From Chondrilla cf. caribensis (Eukaryota > Porifera > Demospongiae > Chondrillida > Chondrillidae), in NCBI GenBank assembly GCA_964020155.1, contig OZ026565.1, forward strand, positions 2,258,501-2,322,500: a DNA stretch of 64,000 nt, in the 5' to 3' direction. The notes beneath the pieces are model-generated. The model did not search any database, was not told where the DNA came from, and worked only from the letters and a program-made list of their open reading frames with translations. How positions within the stretch are numbered: the stretch's first letter is position 1; every line of letters begins with the position of its first letter. This document shows, piece by piece, positions 42,688 through 64,000 of this stretch. Both the position numbers and the translations under genes were made by a program.

Positions 42688-43252
42688 CTGTGAAAAGAAG
42701 CATAAGAATGTTACAGCACTATGATATTACTATTGATCAGAAGTAAAAAGGTTTTTACAGTAAAAGATGAGTCAGAAGGTGAGATTCACAGCAAATGTAG
42801 TATGACATCAGTTAGGTACCAGTTGCTGCATTATGGACCATGGAACAGATGAATAAGACAGCAGGTCTGTCGTTAGACCCCTAGCTGTATGTACGTACTT
42901 TCAACAGATACAAGTATCCATGGTTCAAAATGAGAACTACGAACTACACTGACTGTACAGTACTAATCAAAATAAACTAAACATTCAATGGGTGCAGCAA
43001 GGTCATGCCTATACCCATTTCATGGAAGTGGCCATATAATCTACGGGTTGCCAAACACAATGATGGATAGGGATGTACCCCTACGGTAAACAATAATAAG
43101 CTCTACTATTATCACGGGTATTTGTACATTATATGCATGTATGTGAAATGTGGCTGCCATTTACCACCGTTAAACTCCCATTTGGCAACCCGCCTCGTAG
43201 TCACTGCAGACGGCAGCATTGTGTAATTGCAAACAATGCAGGATTAATTAAG

Positions 43253-43296
<44 letters not shown>

Positions 43297-43516
43297 GTAG
43301 ATTTTACAGATAATTTTAGTCAATGGGCACAAAATCTTTACATTACCTGATTATAACGCATTTGTTCACAAGGGACAAAAGTATCATGGAATGCCAAACA
43401 CAACAGTGGACGTCTTCAACAAGGTTTTATTAAGTGAGTTTACATTAGAAGGTATTACGTAGATAACAAGGCTCCTTAGAAGACAGTGATGATCACTACA
43501 ATTATCACACAGACTT

Positions 43517-43606
43517 AGCTACCATCTGTACATTTTTACCAGTTGTTCTCTGCATGATTTCATTATTTGGTACATTGGCACTACCCGAGTGGATGACATC
43601 TACAAC
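43517..43606 (-). pseudogene. rps24: Broken ribosomal protein S24 exon
   Basis: It begins like 12389-12468 (VVDVIH, NVP.NEI) but has an inserted stretch (ATGCAG) that shifts the frame, so the EIREQLTKKYR region is lost and the donor is destroyed. It is a paralogous relic in the right spacer. Confidence 0.65.
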
Positions 43607-43844
43607 CTGTGCACAGGGAGAAGGGGCCAAGAGGGTATTGGAAGGGTACATGACAAAACATAGTAATGGGATGGTAAAGAGGTTAAATGAAGAGTAATGG
43701 AAGGCAAAAACAGTAATGATGAGGGTAATGGAACAGTGAAAGCGATACGATAGGGGGGAAAGTAGGAGTAAGGCAGACTTAGAGACCAAGAGATAATGTC
43801 TTTAGGTCAATATGATTGTTTTAAGAAGTTACCATAAAATAAAT

Positions 43845-44085
43845 GGGATATGTCACGAAAAATATGGTCCGCTGCCAAAAACAGTCCCGGGGACCAGAAA
43901 TAACAGCAAAACCAGTCTGTGCGGACAGGTTTCCGACCTCATGAATGGTCCGCGTGTACCTAACCCTAAACCCTAACCCTAACCATTTTTGATGGCATAT
44001 TGAGTCCCAGGGAGACCAAATATGGTGCCAAAAAGTCCAGGGGACCACTCTAGGCAGGGACCACCTTTCATATGACAGGTTCAAC
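43845..44085. mobile_element. TIR-like insertion with telomere-like core
   Basis: About 240 bp (ATGTCACGAAAAATATGGTCC at the left, its imperfect complement GGACCACCTTTCATATGACA at the right) are absent from the aligned left spacer near 12705. The interior holds CCTAACCCTAAACCCTAACC at about 43969-43988 and several GGGACCA words. Confidence 0.5.
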
Positions 44086-44616
44086 AAACCAACTCACACA
44101 GAACATGAGGAACTACCGACACTTACAACGGAAGAACAAAGCAGCCCAGAGGAAGGTAAACATTAGGCTGGCAAAAAAGCAAGTGAGAGAGAAGGACCAT
44201 GTGGTGGGAAAAAAAATTGCATTCAAAGAAACCAAAAAATGACCTAAATCCAACAATATTGGCAGCCACCACAATTAAGAATGTGGGCAATCTCAATCAG
44301 CCACCCCTAGAGAACAGAAAAACAATTACCTCACTAATGCTCGGTAATTATAGAATCATATAATATTGCATACAACTGTCCTCAATTTTCTATATATATA
44401 TATATGTGTAATTATTCAATAACATTATAATAATGGTAATAATACAGCTGCGCATGCATGTTGATAGTCATTAGCAACTTTAATTTGGATGTAATTGACA
44501 ATCATGTTATATCAAGATCTATAAAACTACATGGCATTTTACTAAGTTAGTTACTCACTGACAGGACTACATAGCTATTAGTATTAATAATTTGCAGTTC
44601 TAGTGTTCTGGGATGT

Positions 44617-61497
<16,881 letters not shown>

Positions 61498-61720
61498 CTT
61501 GTCGCGATCATAAACGTAGATCGGTATTATTGTGACTACATGGGCTGATCATGAGTGATAAAGGTATGCCGGCACCACCGGTACCACATACCCCTGAAGC
61601 CTGATATAAAAATTGATAAGTCATATGCGTATAGTGACACTCCAGGTTTCATGTGTTTCCTGCAAGTTTCGCCTTAGACTAGTAGGAAATGTGAAATTCC
61701 AAGAGGTTTTGAGGTTTCAG
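61498..61720 (-). promoter_or_regulatory. Putative 5' UTR / proximal promoter region of copy C
   Basis: The sequence upstream of the start codon is shared with the pseudocopy at 59403-59550 (AAACGTAGATCGGTATTATTG, TGCAAGTTTCG, TGTGAAATTCCAAGAGG) and in its first 30 bases with copy B. No clear TATA box or initiator can be singled out, so the promoter role rests on position and conservation only. Confidence 0.3.
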
Positions 61721-61878
61721 CTAGTATGCGGATATTTCCCTTAACGCAATTAAGGAGATCTGAAGCGCTTTGCAGTTTTACACATGATCGCTAGGCTATA
61801 CGCAGCTGAATCAGATGTAGGATGGTCTCATGCATATCATCGTGATTTCATTACATCGTTAGACCCAAATACCCACGA

Positions 61879-62133
61879 TTGGAAACGTACGGCTTCGCGA
61901 CCGCCATCTTTCATCCGTACATCTTTGGGATATTACTGACAGTGATGCTAAAAGCCATAAATCGCGGCACTTACTATTTTGCGGACGGTGCATGTGGACG
62001 GTATACGAACGGTGTCACACTGGGGGCTGGAGCTGAAGAAGGACTTCGTGCCCTGCTGAAGGATAAGTGCAACGTATTCTTTATTTTCCGCATGCTATTA
62101 GCTACTGTCCCTTACCATCAACTGTCTTTTTAG
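61879..62133 (+). CDS. 84-codon plus-strand ORF, unassigned
   Basis: METYGFATAIFHPYIFGILL has a hydrophobic N-terminal stretch, followed by GACGRYTNGVTLGAG. No family is recognised, no splice or promoter evidence is seen, and no second copy exists in the window. It may be chance. Confidence 0.15.
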   Translation: METYGFATAIFHPYIFGILLTVMLKAINRGTYYFADGACGRYTNGVTLGAGAEEGLRALLKDKCNVFFIFRMLLATVPYHQLSF

Positions 62134-62329
62134 AGAAAATTTGCTATTCATAATTTCTTGTACTATGATAATAATTAATAATAGTATAATGTGTATTATG
62201 CTGTTAGGTGTATACATAGAAGTGTGTAATTGGGTAACACATAACAAATAGATAGTGAGATTACGTTAAATAGACTGAATTAAATTAAATTAAGCTGTCA
62301 ATGATAATAAGCTGATAGTTGAAGTCGAT

Positions 62330-63300
62330 CTCATATCTGTTGATGAAATGATGCTTGGAAGATCTGGATCCCCTAAAACACATGATGGTAGAACGGATCA
62401 ATGAGAAACCGATCCAGCAACAGATAAAATTGATCATTTTGGAATAGCTTTGCATTTTCTTATAGTAGCAATCAGGGATGCAAGTCTCTTGTACAAAGTG
62501 GAGGTTTCTTGACTCATTCCACCTTGTACAGAGAAAATGAGGGGTGTGAAGTAGCCCTATGCATGTTCAATTTCATGGATTCTTTCCCCATATGCTCGTT
62601 TCTTCTGTCTTACACATCTATCATAGCAGCGGTGAAGGGGGAGGTTACGAAAGCTTTGGGCAAAAGGATTGAATAGCTTAACGTTGAAAAAAGCCTTTTG
62701 CTTACGATCTCCCCAGAAACCCATTGCTAAGATGTCAGATCTGGCATCGTGATCACTGTTACCAGAGTTTGGCAGTCTTTCTTATGAAAGAGGGTGTGAG
62801 CTGAGGTTCCACAGCAACATTACTACAAACTTCTGTTGGGAGGTTGGCAGTGATGTCTCTTAACTCACTGTGTCTAATGGTGGGAAGACCACCATAAGGG
62901 CAATGAATTGAGGGTATGTTCGAGAGAAATTGGCTTTCCACACACACATTTGGAGCTAGTGGAGACTCCGGGATTAGTTTCCAGTTATACCGGAGACACA
63001 TGCAGCGCATCTTTTGAAAAGTGCAGATTCTTATATAGCCAATCTCATCAAAGAGTTTCCAAGTGCATTTAGTCTAGAAATGAAAATGCCATCCTCCGTT
63101 CAACAAAACAAAGATTTTGCCAAAACCTTGAAGGAAATGCAGGATAGAGTTCTCTACTCCTAAATCTGTTGTGACTTCTTCCTCAGGGGGTCCTCCATAT
63201 TCTTCTAGGTCATTAAAAAAGGTTAATTGGTTGAGTGACGTATTTGCAATTCTTACGTATGTAGTGACTCGATCTGTGTACGGCATTGTCAGTAATCATT
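62330..63300 (-). pseudogene. Decayed LINE 3'-terminal coding region
   Basis: The minus strand, in several frames, shows CLRYNWKLIPE, YGGLPTIRHSELRDITANL, PTEVCSNVAVEPQL, then FNPFAQSFRNLPLHRCY, KKRAYGERIHEIEHA, stop, GYFTPLIFSVQGGMSQETST and LYKRLASLIAT. This series (C.GG.PTIRHNE.RD..A.L..EVC..V..EP.L; C.......K...Y..R..E.EH..FTPL.FS..GGM) is one I know from the C-terminal ends of invertebrate non-LTR elements. It has stops and frameshifts throughout. The RT itself is not present. Confidence 0.55.
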
Positions 63301-63309
63301 ACAATTTAT

Positions 63310-64000
63310 TATCTTCTTTTAAATACAGCTGTTTGAGCAGTCTATATGTAGCTCCTGTCAGGGTCAGGTGACTTCAGTGGCTGGAATATTACTGAGGTAC
63401 ATGCTGTGTTTACACATTGTCAATGTCATATATATATCTTTGTATAATGGTAAATGATCTTTGTGCATATGTACTATTATGCATGTCTGCTACTGTTACA
63501 GTGATGAATTGTTATCAACATGTGTACAATATTTTATGCAGTATCCATTGTGGGAGCAATCCTGAAATTATGCACATGCCCGTGGTCAGAGAAGTTTCCT
63601 CTCTGCTAGTTTCTTTTAGTAGGGGAAGATATTATTGGTAGGTTTTCATGCAATGTAACTGTGCTTGCTAGTTATGGTTGTGATTTACTTGAAATGGTCT
63701 CATTTTAGAGGCATGCAAGACTTACTCAAATAATCTGGAGACTGATGACAAAGGAAACAAAATGGTTCACACCGGAAAAGACAGAGAGGAATGAAAAGTA
63801 TGCAAGACCTAAGCCAATTTCAAACTGACATAATGACACTTGCCATTATGTATTTATGGAATTATATTTTATTAGAAGCTGTGTAGGAGGAAAAGTATTA
63901 AAAAGAGCCGACATCTAGATGACCATGTGCTGTCAACGGGTTTAAGCATGTCTGAACTTGACATGTAGGTAGTATCTAGAGATTGTACTCATGAGATATT
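63310..64000. other. Right edge, nothing recognised
   Basis: AT-rich sequence without a convincing exon, repeat or element. An open frame at 63417-63641 on the plus strand has no recognisable motif. Confidence 0.4.

Overview
The window looks like nuclear DNA of an invertebrate animal. It is AT-rich, has small spliced exons in long introns, carries many dinucleotide microsatellites, and holds relics of LINE, Penelope-like, Tc1-like, TTAA-targeting and fold-back elements. A sponge is my best guess, but nothing here proves it. There are no prokaryotic operons and no tRNA or rRNA genes that I can see.

The backbone is a tandem family of one long, many-exon gene on the minus strand. Copy A (7219 down to the left edge) has only its first 11 coding exons inside the window. 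Copy B (36997 down to 15111) is complete. Copy C (61497 down to 44617) is also complete in exon content. Exons were assigned by hand from splice sites, reading phase and agreement between copies. For copy B the constant exons sum to 2556 nt, which is in frame throughout (851 codons plus stop). The predicted protein has an N-terminal CARD-like (death-fold) domain of about 100 residues, a short coil, a proline/glutamate-rich linker, an unrecognised 107-residue block, a long coiled coil built from tandem phase-2 cassette exons (6 in B, 11 in C), a basic segment, and a C-terminal SH2 domain split over three exons with the phosphotyrosine-binding Arg in an IVR motif. This would suit an innate-immune or signalling adaptor. 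The function is inferred.

The most striking object is the intron region just before the SH2 exons. Copy B has a perfect 127-bp tandem array of 20 units (about 19766-22266). On the gene strand every unit contains a 3' splice site, exactly three hypervariable bases, then a 5' splice site (CTCAG-NNN-GTGAGT). The flanking exons are both phase 0, so each triplet would be a one-codon microexon. The 20 triplets show 10 different sense codons and no stops, while the rest of each unit is nearly invariant. Copy C has a diverged array of 6 units with the same splice cores and further codons. I propose a tandem array of alternatively includable 3-nt microexons that diversifies the residues entering the SH2 domain.

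The spacers between gene copies (about 7.2-15.1 kb and 37.0-44.6 kb) are themselves paralogous. They hold degenerate NHL-repeat coding sequence, an orphan second-half SH2 exon, an exon matching ribosomal protein S24 (intact-looking on the left, broken on the right) and assorted elements. The right spacer also has a frameshifted LINE reverse transcriptase on the plus strand. The right edge (62.3-63.3 kb) is a decayed LINE 3' region. Several insertions have clean empty sites in sister copies and give relative ages. Exon comparisons are mosaic (exon 1: B near C; 322-nt exon: A near B), which suggests gene conversion between copies.
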